A stretch of DNA of 64,000 nt from Hippophae tibetana (Eukaryota > Streptophyta > Magnoliopsida > Rosales > Elaeagnaceae), in the NCBI GenBank assembly GCA_037013495.1, contig CM072803.1, forward strand, positions 13,782,001-13,846,000. The letters run 5' to 3'. The notes beneath the pieces were generated by a model. It was not told where the DNA came from. It worked only from the letters and a program-made list of their open reading frames with translations, and made no database searches. The translations under genes and the position numbers were made by a program. Shown here piece after piece: positions 24,313 through 36,441 of this stretch (the stretch's first letter is position 1; every line of letters begins with the position of its first letter).

Positions 24313-24487
24313 GCGAGGAGATATGGTTAGTTGTTGGTGGAAGCAACGCGAGGAGAGGTGGCTAGTTTCTGGTTGAAGAAATGTGTGGAAAAATGGCTAC
24401 CTGTTGGTGGAAGCAACGTGAGGAACGGTGGTTAGCTGCTGGTGGAATCAACACGAGGAACGGTGGCTAGTTACTGGTGGAAGCGAC
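24313..24487. repeat. 35-bp minisatellite, five units
   Basis: Units start at 24313, 24348, 24383, 24418 and 24453, exactly 35 bases apart. Consensus phrases are GCGAGGAACGGTGGCTAG and TTGGTGGAAGCAAC. It is followed at 24495-24570 by three or four copies of a unit of about 22 bp with AGCGTAGACG. These GC-rich tracts contrast with the AT-rich surroundings and lie inside the hAT right end. Confidence 0.9.
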
Positions 24488-24680
24488 GATGGAAAAACCC
24501 AGAGCGTAGACGAAAAAGTGGCGAAAGCAGAGCGTAGACGGTGAAAGCAAAGCGTAGACGATGAAGGCGAGCGCAGAGGAAATGAGAGTAATTTCTAGGA
24601 TTAGGGTTAAGCGTTAACGAGTTACAGCTTAACCCTAAACTCGAAAACAAAATATATATATATACCCCCGATTTATAATA

Positions 24681-25683
24681 TTTTAAAACAAGTGGAGGAT
24701 GGTTTAGAATAATATTTAGATGGATAACCATATCTATTTTATGAAAAACAAAAAGAGAAAATTATGTGACATAAACTTAGAACTCATAAAAATAAAAATG
24801 ACACATTTTTAAAAATATATGATTAGTATTAAAAGTATTATTTTTATTATTATTAGTTAAAAGAAAAAAAATTTGGACGTAAATTATTATTTTTTAAACT
24901 TTTTAGATTTTTAAAAATATTTGAAATTTATTTTATATAATAAAAAATTAATTATATATCTTTGAGTTAATTAGATATCCATTATTATAAAAAATTCCAA
25001 AATTAAAAGTAGACATATATATGAAAAATAGATATTACATTAAATTTTTTTAATTTTAAAATTATATTTAATGTTTAAATACATTTTTTTAACAAGTTTA
25101 AAAGAAACATAAGGATAAGATATATATTACAAAAGTAATTTTTTTAATATCATGAGAGTATTTTTTTTATTTAAAGTGTTATATATGTTACACGTAATTT
25201 ATTAAAATTTTAAAAATAATTTTCTAAATTTTATTTAAGTAAAAGGGTATTATTGTATAACTATCCTTGTATCGAAGTGTAAAATTTATACCCGAAACTA
25301 TCCGAAAAATGTTGCAGTTCGAGGATGGTCTTTATCCGCGGGTAAGGGTACATGATAGGTAATAAAAAATACTCAAAATCAAAACAGTTTTAATAAATAT
25401 ATAAATTAAATAAATAAATATATTCATTTAAAAAATACAAAAATTAATTAAATAAATATAATATATATCGTGTATAGATGGGGAAAGATATCAATATAGT
25501 TATACTTGCCTCGAAACTGCTAATTCATGATCGGGTAATGCCCAAAACTATTTCCTTCCCTAAAATTAATTAGAAAAAAAACTAAATTGATGATACAAAT
25601 AACCACTCATATCCAAATCTGCAGTTAAAATACCCATTCTTAAAGGTAATGGAAGAATTTAAACACCTCTTCACAAGGCTATA
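24681..25683 (+). repeat. Repeat H, copy 1, right part
   Basis: Resumes with 'acaagtggaggatgg' and runs parallel to 37085-38200, ending at the 'cacctcttcacaaggct' block (compare 38185-38200). No gene. Repeat F in inverted orientation follows at once. Confidence 0.75.
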
Positions 25684-26448
25684 CGAAACTGGACTTTTTA
25701 ATTCATTTAGTCCTAAAACTATTTTAAAAAGAATAATTTAGTCCCTAACCTATAACAATAATTTGGCCATCATGTTTTCAATCATATGATTGTTAAGTAT
25801 AATGTCATTAAATTAATTTGATATAAATTAAAATTTTGAAATAAATTTGTAAAATTTAGAAACGTGTTAAGGATTAACTTATGTGAATTAGAAGATTAGA
25901 GATCAAATTTTAATATTTTATATAGGTTAAAGAATAAATATACAAATAAGCCTATATATTTTAATGTTTATAATATAGACGGTTCTAATTGACCAAACCG
26001 ATTTTTAATGGCCTAATCCGGTCCACTTTAATACATAAAAACAATCAATATAGTTTGTTTAAATTTTGTAGAATTCAGATCAGATTGTATCCACTCTTAT
26101 AAGTCACATATATACGAATAATGGAATAGTACACGTGTTTCTCGTTCTTATTTCAAAGATACAAAATGGTACATTTACTTCTTATTCAAAAGCATACTTG
26201 TTTATTCTACAAGTTGTAGTACAACTACAACTAATATAGTATATAATTATTGACAAAAATAGTATAATCTACTTTTTTCAACCTATAATTAACCAACACA
26301 TTAATTATAGTAATATCACAACTTATAATAAATATAATTTTTCTATTCAAAAAATATAAAACATGTTTATTTGCCCAGTGTTATTTCATATCTGTATAAT
26401 TCATCATGTTTTAAAGATTATAAGATTTTAAAAATATTTCACATGTGT
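25684..26448 (-). repeat. Dispersed repeat F, copy 2 (inverted relative to copy 1)
   Basis: Reverse complement of about 316-1049. Its right edge abuts the LTR start of element B, as the right edge of copy 1 (with about 150 extra bases) abuts element A. Confidence 0.75.
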
Positions 26449-27665
26449 TGATGATTCTATGAAAATAGAGTCATTAGCGTACTTTTTACATAATTTTACT
26501 TCTTTTATTTAATAAATAGTATTTTAATAGCCAAAAAATTAAACTATATACTTTTTAATGAAAAGGGGTGAAAATATAATTTTTGGAATTTGTTTGGATT
26601 TTTCTGGAATTTTTATGAATTTTTAACACACGACCAATAAGAAGTGTCACGTGGCATACCACGCAAGCAAAGGAGCTGACTGGGCAAGCCACGACAATGC
26701 CACATAAGCACAAAGAGCGAATCATGTTGTGTCGCGTGTGAGGAAGACGAAACACGCACCACGTGTCAGCATGACGTTCAATCTGAGTTTGGAAAATCAG
26801 TCAATGCATCATACCACGTGTCACCATGCCATTGCTCTATGCGTTCCACCCGTGTGCCACACCATCTGTTTCCGTGAATTACGTCGTGCCACATGTTGCT
26901 CACACGAAGAGCGTTGACTCTAACTGGTCTCCCCTACCATGCATCGCTCCCTAATTTTCCTAATGATTTTTCCCTACCACGTGTTGCGTTGTGATTGGTT
27001 GAAACTATCAGTTTTGGTTATTTTGATCGTAGCCCTTGATCTGAAGCTTATCGGACTATATAGATCACACTTGAGCTTTATTTAAGCCCCTAATCACTCC
27101 ATAAACCCTAATTAGCCTTTATTAGCATAATTTAGAGAGAAAAATACAGAAAAATTCAAGAGATGACACAATTTTGGTGGAGATTTAATAGGAGATTAAT
27201 TGTTTTTCTTCTTCTACTCTTTTCTTTATCAATTTTATGTCTTTCTTTATGAAAAATATAAGTTTTATGAACACAATTATGTGTAATTAATTTATTAATC
27301 TAGAGATCTTATCAACCCAATTTTCACCATGCGATTATCTAATATTTTTTCTCAATTATAATATTAATTTAATTATATTATTCAATCCGATTTTTATGCT
27401 ATTAATTGTTTGGCCAAAAATTTATCTATAGAGTCAATTAAATAGATTTGAGAGAATTATTTAATTGTTTATCTTGATTAAATAACATGCATAGTTTCTA
27501 GGCAAAGATGTATGATTCTTATGTATGTGATCCATAATTGATGAACTTAATGAGTAGTATGCAATTTAATTGGCATGAGAGTGTGATTAAATTAATTATT
27601 ATATGATGTGTAGTTTACTTGAGAGAGAAATATATGCAAGGTTAGATTCAATTGATCATGTAATT
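26449..27665 (+). repeat. 5' LTR of element B
   Basis: Starts TGATGATTC with the same terminal hairpin as A. Holds a TATTTAAG box at about 27079-27086. Four perfect CACGTG G-boxes lie at 26648, 26760, 26815 and 26978. The right edge is uncertain because the LTR-to-primer-site junction is not recognisable here. Confidence 0.7.
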
Positions 27666-27949
27666 AATTGATATTATTTTAGTTATTTTTTAAATTTATT
27701 TTTATTTCTTTAATTTTAATTTACTTATTTTATTTTATTGACTTATTTATTTTAGTTAATTTATTTTATTTCTTTGTTAAATTTATTTTTTTATTTAGTT
27801 TTTATTTAGACTTCTCCTTTAGTATTGTAGAAACATAGTTAAATTTATTGCATTAGTAGAATTTGTGAGGGAGAAATCTTACCTTTAGATCTTGAAATTG
27901 AGCATACTTTGAGATCAATTAAAAAACAACAAGTCACCCAAGAGTGAAA

Positions 27950-29180
27950 AATGGATAATCCATTATAAATAAACAACAATGAGCTAAACTTGAATAATCA
28001 AATACTTTTGATGGATGATAGAGATAGAGCTATGAATGAATATGCAATACCTACGTTGGAAGGGCTGAATTCAAGTATTACAATGCCAAATATTCAAGCT
28101 AATCAGTTTGAACTAAAGCGAGTGATGTTTCAAATGCTACAAAAAGTTGGACAATTTAGGGGATTGCCAACAGAGGATCCTCATCTTCATCTCAGATTGT
28201 TTATTGAAGTTGTAGATTTATTTAAGTTTAATGGTGTGACAGAGGAGGCATTTAGGCTTAGATTACTCCCTTACTATTTATGAGACCATGCTCGAGCCTA
28301 GCTAAACTCTTTACCACATGATTCCATTACAACTTGGAATGGTTTAGCAGAGAAATTCTTGATGAAATACTTCCCACCAACAAAGAATGTCAAGCTTAGG
28401 AATGACATTATTTCCTACAAACAACAAGAATGAGAATCTCTATATGAAGCATGGGAAAGATTCAAGGAAGTGTCTTCATCATGGTATTCCTTCTTGGATT
28501 CAAATAGAGACTTTTTATAATAGTCTAAATGCTCACACAAGAACTATTGTTGCTACATCTGCTAATGGAGCTTTGTTAACCAAATCTTACAATCAAGCTT
28601 ATGATTTACTTGAGAAAATGGCTAGCAATAATTATCAATAGCAAATGGACAGAATGACAACCATGAGAAAAGTAGCTGGAATGCATGAGGTAAATGATAT
28701 CACAGCACTTACAGCTCAGTTTTCATCTTTGGTTAATATTTTGAAGATACAAAACTCGCCAGCGAGTATAAACCAAGTCCATAATTCAAGAGTGTCATGT
28801 GTGCTTTATGGAGGAGCTCATTTGTTTGATAATTGTCCAAATAATCCTAAATCTATTTGCTATGTGGGTAATGTGAATCAAAACAATAATCTATACTCGA
28901 ACACATATAACCCAAGATGGAGACAACATCCAAATTTCTCTTGGAGTAACAACCACATTTAAGGTGGTAATCAATTCAACAATCAATCATTTCCACCACT
29001 TTGTTTTCAACAATCACAACAATAACAAGCCCAAGAGAAGAAGCCATCTACTGAGGACAATACAAGTACTTTAATGGGATGATGAAAGACTTCATCCAAT
29101 CAGTGAATACAAAAGTGTCTACTCAAAAGGCTTCAATTTGAAATTTAGAGAACTAAAAGGGGCAACTTACTCAGGCTATA
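27950..29180 (+). pseudogene. gag region of element B (fossil)
   Basis: Athila-type gag landmarks: MFQMLQKVGQFRGLPTEDPH, 'FNGVTEEAFRLRLLPY', 'HHGIPSWIQIETFYNSLNAH', 'AYDLLEKMASNNYQ' and, after a spacer, a CVLYGGAHLFDNC zinc-knuckle-like segment. Broken copy, about 85-90 percent alike to A by eye. Confidence 0.8.
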
Positions 29181-29719
29181 AGTCAAAGGCCTAAAGGTAA
29201 CCTTCCAAGTGACACAATTGTAAACCTTAAAATAGAAGGTAAGGACCAATGCAACGCCATAGCCTTGAAGAGTGGTAAAACTTTAGAACAAGAACATAAG
29301 ACAGAAAAGGATGAGGAGAAACAGGAAATTAAAAAGGATTGTAAAACTAAAAAGGATAAGGAGGAACCAAAAACTAAAAAAGAAGAGGAGGAATTAGTGG
29401 ATAAATAGAGTAATGAAAAGGAAATAATTCAGCCAAAAAAGAGCAACCTTTACAAACCCACTATTACTTTCCCTCAAAGACTGCAAAAGCAAAAGTTAGA
29501 TACACAGTTTTCAAAATTTCTAGAAGTCTTCGAAAAGCTACACATAAACTTACCATTTGTAGAGGCACTTGAACAAATGTCATCTTATGCCAAATTTATG
29601 AAGGATATAATATCAAAGAAAATGAGGCTTGAAGATCATGAAATAATAACCTTGATTGAAGGTTGTAGTGCTATCCTTAATAGAAAACTACCATAAAAAC
29701 TGAAAGATCTAGGTAGTTT

Positions 29720-30045
29720 TGACATTCCTTGTACTATTGGGAACATCCTTTTTGGCAAGGCACTATGTGACTTAGTTCTAGTATTAACCTCATGCCATTA
29801 TTGATCTGTAAGAGATTAGGGATTGGTAAAGCAAAACCCACTTCGGTAACATTACAAATGGTAGATAGATTGATTAAGAGACCTCGGGGTGTGGTAGAAG
29901 ATTTGTTAGTAAAAGTAGAAATATTAATCTTTCCGACGGATTTCATTGTGCTAGACATGGAAGAGGACCGTGACATTCCTATCATACTTGATCATCCATT
30001 CTTAGCAACCAGAAGGGCACTCATTGATGTATGAAAAGGTGAAAT
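29720..30045 (+). pseudogene. Protease region of element B (fossil)
   Basis: Contains IPCTIGNILFGKALCDL, then TSVTLQMVDRLIKRPRGVVE and [20 protein letters not shown], the flap and C-terminal part of Athila-type aspartic protease. Broken. Confidence 0.75.
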
Positions 30046-30049
30046 TACA

Positions 30050-30733
30050 ATGAGAGTGCAAGATGAACAAGTAATATTTAAAGTTTTTAAAGAATCTGAA
30101 CCCCTTAATATTGATAATGATAATGAATGTTTAAGGATAAATGTTACTGATTATGGGAATGGCTTAAAAGAATCTGTTAAGTCACCCAAACTTAAGACTT
30201 TAACACATGTTGCTGTAAACAAGGACATAAACTCACCAGAAAACAACTCAACCTATTATAACTTTGAAAGTATGACATCGAAGGTTGATATTGTGGACTG
30301 TGTGAATTTTTTGGAGGATGCATCTTTCATGTATGTATCAAAGGCAATAATGGAAAATTTTGAGAAAGGATCTAAACTCAAACCATCAATTGAAGAGCCA
30401 CCAAGTTTAGACCTCGTACTTCTACCCTCATATCCTCAATCAAGTATGAAAGTGAAAGAATCCAATGGAGAGGTGAAAAACCTATTAGAAATACATAAAT
30501 TGGATAAGTTGCGGTGTAATGCTTATAGGAATGCCAAGAAGTTCAAAAGAAAAACAAAAATACGGCATGAGAAGAGAATTGAGCACCGTGTTTGCGAGCT
30601 AAAACATAAAGTATTATTGAACAAATCAAGACTCAAGTTGTTTACAGGCAAACTCAAAAGTAAATGGATACAAAGAGATGTGCAACCCAACGTTATTTTA
30701 CTTATATTTGCATTATTTTTGTTTTGTAGGTGA
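30050..30733 (+). pseudogene. Open frame joining a post-protease segment to an integrase tail, element B (fossil)
   Basis: A 227-residue open frame. The first part (residues 1-125) follows protease in the family and has no enzyme motif. From about residue 145 it reads LLEIHKLDKLRCNAYRNAK and KVLLNKSRLKLFTGKLKSKW, the integrase C-terminus. Element A has the same order, so this layout predates the A/B duplication. It is a degenerate retroelement remnant, not a host gene. Confidence 0.65.
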
Positions 30734-31689
30734 ATAAATATGGAGAGCAATGACGCAATAAGAATGAGCATTTTAGCAAAAGATGTGATGTGTCATGACT
30801 AAGGGAGTTTTCTTTCTTTTTACTTTTTCATATTTATATGTGCACATTGAGGACAATGTGTAATATAAGATTGGGGGAGGGAACTTCATTCTCTACATTA
30901 GTATTTAGTATGCATTTTAAATTTTAGGTTGTTTTTAATCATGAATTAGGTAGAAATTGATAAATATATAAAAAATTCTTGATATGAAACATATGAACTC
31001 AATGATAAAAATTGGTTATCATGACTAGGATAAGAAATGTAACATATTTGTTAAGATATTTACATTAATCATGTGATATGCTTGCTAGTTTTGATTGAAT
31101 TGATTCAACTTTTATGCACATGTTCATGATTGATTTTGGTGTGCTTATTGAGAGAAAATTTGTAGTGAGTTATACAAGTTGATGAGATCTACCAAATTTT
31201 AGAATCTATTTGATCACCCCTTGAGGCAAAATCCTAAATAGTATGTAGCAAGAGAAATGATTTTGGCCTTATTTGGATCGATTGAGTCTTTTAAGCTAAC
31301 CATTGTTAATATCTTTAGTCACCCATTTGAGCCTAACAAAGAACCTTTCATATCTATAAGCCATATTTAATGCCTAACTAATAAGTATTACTTTTATCCT
31401 TGCACCTTTAGCTTGTGTGAAAATAAAAAAAAGATGCAATAATGTGTTATGCTATAGAGTAAGGTGAAATGTAATGCACTCTATAAACAAAAGAACAAAA
31501 TTTCACACCAGGAGTACCAACGCACCAACGTACTAGTACCTATGGTATTTGTCTTTTCTTTACACTTTTGTTGAAGTCGTTGTGGATTCGTTTACGTTGA
31601 TTTGAAATATACTTATAAATGGTCATCATTAATAGTAAAAAGTTAGTTTGTAATAGTAAGGTTTTATTATGTTTTAGTGTATAATAAAC

Positions 31690-32639
31690 TTTCAAATCTA
31701 ATTATACTTTTAATTTTAATACAATATGATTTTTAATATTATAATTAATAAATTTATTGTAATTTATATTAATTTTTAATATTTTAATTAATAATTGTAT
31801 TTGTTTTAATTTATGCATACCATATGACTTCGATTATTGAAAAACCGAGGCCATAGACTTATCCTATGGCCTCAGTTATTGAAATAATGATAAAGTTTTA
31901 CTTTAATATCATTTAGATAAATTAAGAAATTTTAAAATGTACAATAAAGTTAATTTTTAATAAAAAAGTTTATTATATAACATACGCTAGCGTTTTAAGT
32001 GTAAAATGAGAAAAGTAAGCTTTCAAAATAAAACTTCAACCACCTCTATAAATAAATATTTAAAATCTTATATATATTTTTTACAAGTTGGATGGAAAAA
32101 AATACATATTCATTTTATCACAATTATTTATAAAGGTTAGTATTGTATACTGATGGCTTTTATTTTTTATTTTTTGTAGTATAGACCTGTGAGAGTTGAG
32201 ACCATTTTATATTAAATAATAATTATGTGGTAATATAAATATATGATTCGAAAGAGAGTTTGATTTACTTAAGAACTATTTCATGGTTTGTAGAATAACA
32301 ATATAGTGAAAATATGAGTAGTAATAAAAAATGAATTTAACAGAAACAATATGTCAAGATTTGTCCTAAGTTCTCTAGTACATATGAAAGTCTTGATATA
32401 ATTTAAAATCTATCTAAAATTTACCATAATCTCTCTTGTTTTCTATCATAAAATATCATGTAATAGTATAATGTCTAATTATTTATTGTATTTAAATCTC
32501 GTAATTTATATGATCATAAAAGAATAAGAATACTAATTAATAAGTGATTAAAGTTTATTATACAGTTTACAGTTATAATAGGATCACCAAACATCCTCTA
32601 ATATATTGATACCACTAAGAAAATGAAATAAGCTCTTAT
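31690..32639. repeat. Shared non-coding sequence, second copy, left part
   Basis: Matches 6241-7203. Includes the 'cctcggttattgaaaaaccgagg'-like palindrome at 31825-31885. No gene. Confidence 0.75.
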
Positions 32640-34492
32640 TACCAAAGTATTCGCAAGAATCGGCGATGCCGGTAATACTTTGGTTTTAATATTTATAAAA
32701 CTCTCGCAAGTGCACGAATCATTTCGTAGAAAATGATAAGTATACTCCCAAGGTCGATCTAAGGAAGGAATGTATGTGGTTTTTAATTTATTATTCAAAC
32801 TTTTAAAAACGAAATTAAATCCTAAACATCCTGTCACGATATTTTGGGTTTTGTATTTTTAATCTACTTACATAAAAATAAACATAGATTCAATAAACAT
32901 TTATGCAAATTTTATCATTTATAATAGTGGAGTATTTATAGATATAATAACTAAGTTAATTATGCTTGCTCATATTATTTAGGTTATTAAAGATATGAAT
33001 TGATATTTATTGATTCTCCTTTTTTTGTATGAATACCACCTTTGGTGGGGTTAGATATTTTTTGTTAACTAAACAAATCAATTAACACCTATGGGTGCAG
33101 TTGATAACTAATTTGCTTAATTAAATTAATTCCTTTTTTTAAGAGATTGAAAATGAACCATTTAAATGCCACCTTTGGTGGGGTTAGACAGTTTAAATTT
33201 TATTCAAGGTGTCCAAATTAAACCTAAGAATTTAGTTATCCAAGTACTAACTTTCAAGTTTTAAAACCACTACTGAAAACATGTTGTCAATACATTTTCA
33301 GATAATAATTCTTATAAAAACTTTTGAAATAGAGCTTCACTCTAACTACCGGGCGATTGTACCATCAAATAAAAGAGCACTACTCTAAATCAGACCGGAT
33401 AACTAAACCTTAAAATCTAATTTTCAGGTTTAAGTTTGTAATGAAAAATAATATATTTCTCTCTAACATTCTTAATATAAAATCTTGAATAAAAACAAAA
33501 TCAATTCATTTTAGAAATTTTCACCTATTTAATATTTTGCAAGCATAACAACGTTATTATTACATCATGTTTATTAACAGCCAGCACAGTTAAATTTAAT
33601 CACAAACAAATTAAATATAACATGTAAGAATAAAGCATAAAAATAACTGTAAAGAAAATAAAATCCTTACAGTACTTCGACGCTATTCCCGTTGCTGGAA
33701 AACCTCCAAGCGGAATTTGCACTCCCATTTATTGAATCAAAAAGCTAATAAATTACAAAATCATAACTAGTTCTTCCCAAAAAGGGAAGAACTCTAAAAC
33801 TAAGAGAAATTAACTAAGAAAAGCTAAAAACTAAGAAAAACTAAGAAAAACTAAAGAAAAATAAAAATCTAAGAAAAGAGAGAAAGAAAGAGAGAAAAGA
33901 ATGTGTTTTGAGGTGTGTTTAGAAGTGAAGGGAAGGGGGGTATTTATAGGTAAGGATGGAGAGAAAAAGTGAGTGAAAAAATGGTAAAAACGCGGAGTGC
34001 AAATGGTGAGGTCATTGATGACGTCAGCATGACGTCATGGGGCGGCTACAAGTGAAAAATGGGGCGAAATGGCGTCAACGTGCGCGGAAGGCCAGTTGGG
34101 CGCATGCATGAACAGTACTGGTGCACGCAGATCTGGGGCAAGGCGCGCGCAGCTTGGCGCGGGTCTAGGCGTGCTGCGCGCGGTTGGGCGCTGTCGTGGC
34201 GCGATTTTGACGTTTTTGACCTTTTTGACTCATTTTGGCCAATTTTTCCATATTTGTTGACTTTTCCCCATTTATTTATTAATATATTTGTGATGTATTG
34301 CTTCCAGTATTTCTCTTTAAGTCTTTAAGTTACGTTTTTAAGCCAAAATACCTGAAAAACAATAAAAATATCCGTGATTCCGAAAAAGACAAATTTATAT
34401 AAATATATGATAAAACATATAAATATATATATTTTTAATCAATTAATGTACATAAAATCATGGTTATTTTAGTGTTTTTTGAGCACTCATCA
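32640..34492 (-). mobile_element. Solo LTR of the 44948-58472 family, opposite orientation
   Basis: The sequence is the reverse complement of the LTR at 44948-46914, from the TGATGAGTGCTC start (at 34492) to near the LTR end, with no internal region. TATA box (TATAAATA, minus) at 33941-33948 and two TGACGTCA sites at 34019-34026 and 34030-34037. The related sequence at 7185-7210 shows the site without the insertion ('attaccaccaaaagg'), and 'acca' flanks both sides here, consistent with a short target duplication. The left 30-45 bases are rearranged into a short inverted repeat. More diverged than the two LTRs of the whole element, so older. Solo LTRs arise by LTR-LTR recombination. Confidence 0.85.
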
Positions 34493-34844
34493 ACCACCAA
34501 AAGGATGAAAATTCATCCTTTACAATATAAACGAACTAATATACGTCTCCTTCAATGAGTGTAGTCAAATCCTCAATCAAAAACTAATGATACTTGAGAT
34601 GGAACAATTTAAAAGAAAAAAAGAGGAAAAATACTCAATGAGTGGACAAGTTTAAAAAATAGGTAATTATTGAATATATCTATTTAATTTTAATGATTTA
34701 ATTGTAAAATTTTAAAACAAGCCACAACTTGAAAATATTCACAAGTTGTATTAGTAATTTAAAGTAATAAAAATTATAACAAATATGTTTATGTAAGTAA
34801 AAATAATTGCGAACTTGTAGCTTAGATACTCTTAAACTCATACG
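34493..34844. repeat. Shared non-coding sequence, second copy, right part
   Basis: Resumes 'accaccaaaaggatg' and matches 7203-7515, then jumps to the equivalent of about 8223. Confidence 0.7.
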
Positions 34845-35870
34845 GAATGTTTAAATTATAATATGTAAAAACATTCAAAAATAAGACATTCTCAACTTTC
34901 TAAAAAAAATAACATATGCTTATTAGGATTTATCAAAATTATTTTAAAAATTTGAGTTTTCAGTTTGTGTCATCTCATTATGAGCAGTTTTAAAATAATT
35001 CTCACCTATCATCACATAAATAGACATAATTTTTCATAAATATGTCCAAATGTAATTATGTAAAAATATAAAAAAAATATTTTAATCTTTAAAATAATAT
35101 ATAATACACTCAATTTTCTTTAGTAAAACACTTTCAAAAACAAAGAGTACTGGTTTATTTAAAAAATGATTTTCATTACAATCTCTACAGAATATACTCT
35201 TAATTGAATTTTTATATATAAATTTTCTATAAAATTTAAAATGGAAAACCGTAAATTATCTATAAAATTAGATATCATAAACTTTAAAATACGATATAAC
35301 TTATCTAAATAAAACATGTAAAACAACTTCAAAATCATAAAATACAGGTCAAATTAAAACATAGCTTTCGATTTCAATTTGTACAGAACATATTTTGATA
35401 AAACTAGTATAACTTTACGTAGAAAACTCCAAATTTGGTTTTCCAAAACCCACAAAAACTAGACATCATTAGTTTAAAAAACAAATATTATCCATTCATG
35501 GTTTATAAGAGAAATATGTCAAAAATATTAAAATACCGATCAGATTAAACATAGAATTGTTAACTTTTCATCCTTCATACATACCTTTGAAAAACATTCA
35601 TAACTTTTTGTAAAAATATTCAAATGAAAAACGTTAAAATGTTTTTGAAACTAGACATGTCAATATTTAAAACACAAAATAATCTACCCTATTTCAATTT
35701 GTAAAACCAATTCAAACAACACAATTATGATGAATTCAACGGTATTCCCACCATGGTCTCCATAAGCCACCTTCAATGAAACATGTATATATTTTTCTAG
35801 AAAACTCCAAATAATAAATTGTGAAATTTATCACATCCACGTCTTTCCAATGAGATATAACTCAAAACCT
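34845..35870. repeat. Repeat R, copy 2
   Basis: Same monomer phase as copy 1: 'agacat/agatat' marks at about 34885, 35267, 35460 and 35650. Continues at least one more monomer than copy 1. Confidence 0.65.
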
Positions 35871-36441
35871 AATTTGATATGACTAATTTTCGTTTAAAAC
35901 ATAATTTCTTGGTATAGTTTTCATAGTTTAAAAACAAAGTCTTAAGTTTAAAAGCTTTGGCCAAAAAAAAAAACTCTTTCCATTACCAAGTTTATCCTAA
36001 CACCTAAGAGTTGTCTCAAATTTCATGTAAGAAAGAAAAGATTTACATTAAAAAGATTTATTTAATCTACAACTTAAATTGGTTATATAAGGTTCTTGTA
36101 AAAAAAACATTAACTTTCATTATCAAAATGACAAGATAATATTTTTGTAATACTTAGAAAAAGATTAATGGCACATTTATCATGCCTAAGAATTAAGTGG
36201 TATATATATAAAAAATGAAAATTTGTGATAATTTTGTTAGTTTATGATATAAAATTTTAGCTTATTAAAGTTTGTAGAACGATGGAATAATAATTCTATA
36301 ATTTACTCAATAATAATGAATTAAAGTAAAATAGAAATATATATACTAGATTTAGAAAGAAAAAAGAAGAAGCAGATATTTAGCTTCTTACAAATTCCAA
36401 TACATTTGACAACTAAATAAGATGCAAAACTATTTAGAATA
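35871..36441. other. AT-rich spacer
   Basis: No gene or clear repeat seen. A short A-run (35960-35975) and AT-rich text only. Confidence 0.4.

Larger units (their letters stand above)
19466..24680 (-). mobile_element. hAT transposon inserted in repeat H
   Basis: The left terminus reads TAGGGGTGTCCATGG, a typical hAT end, followed by 'tctggtccggtccag' subterminal repeats. Comparison with repeat H copy 2 (36970-37080) shows this region is an insertion. The right terminus lies near 24650-24680 (a '...tatacccc' stretch), but I cannot fix the 8-bp target duplication. It encodes a minus-strand hAT transposase, and its right third is full of tandem repeats. A plain DNA transposon, probably recent. 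Confidence 0.8.
26449..31689 (+). mobile_element. Athila-like Ty3 element B, broken, no 3' LTR seen
   Basis: Second copy of the element-A type. Parts: LTR (26449 to about 27665), gag (about 27950-29180), protease region (about 29720-30045), integrase C-terminal tail (about 30400-30680) and a 3' untranslated part with a hairpin and a G-rich tract (30843-30881). As in A, reverse transcriptase is not recognisable and no 3' LTR follows. Downstream sequence is the same as in A. Many breaks. The right limit is approximate. Confidence 0.8.

Noticed and set aside
24313-24487. CRISPR-like array (five units of 35 bp)
   Set aside because: Units abut without spacers and the genome is a plant; it is a minisatellite inside an hAT element.
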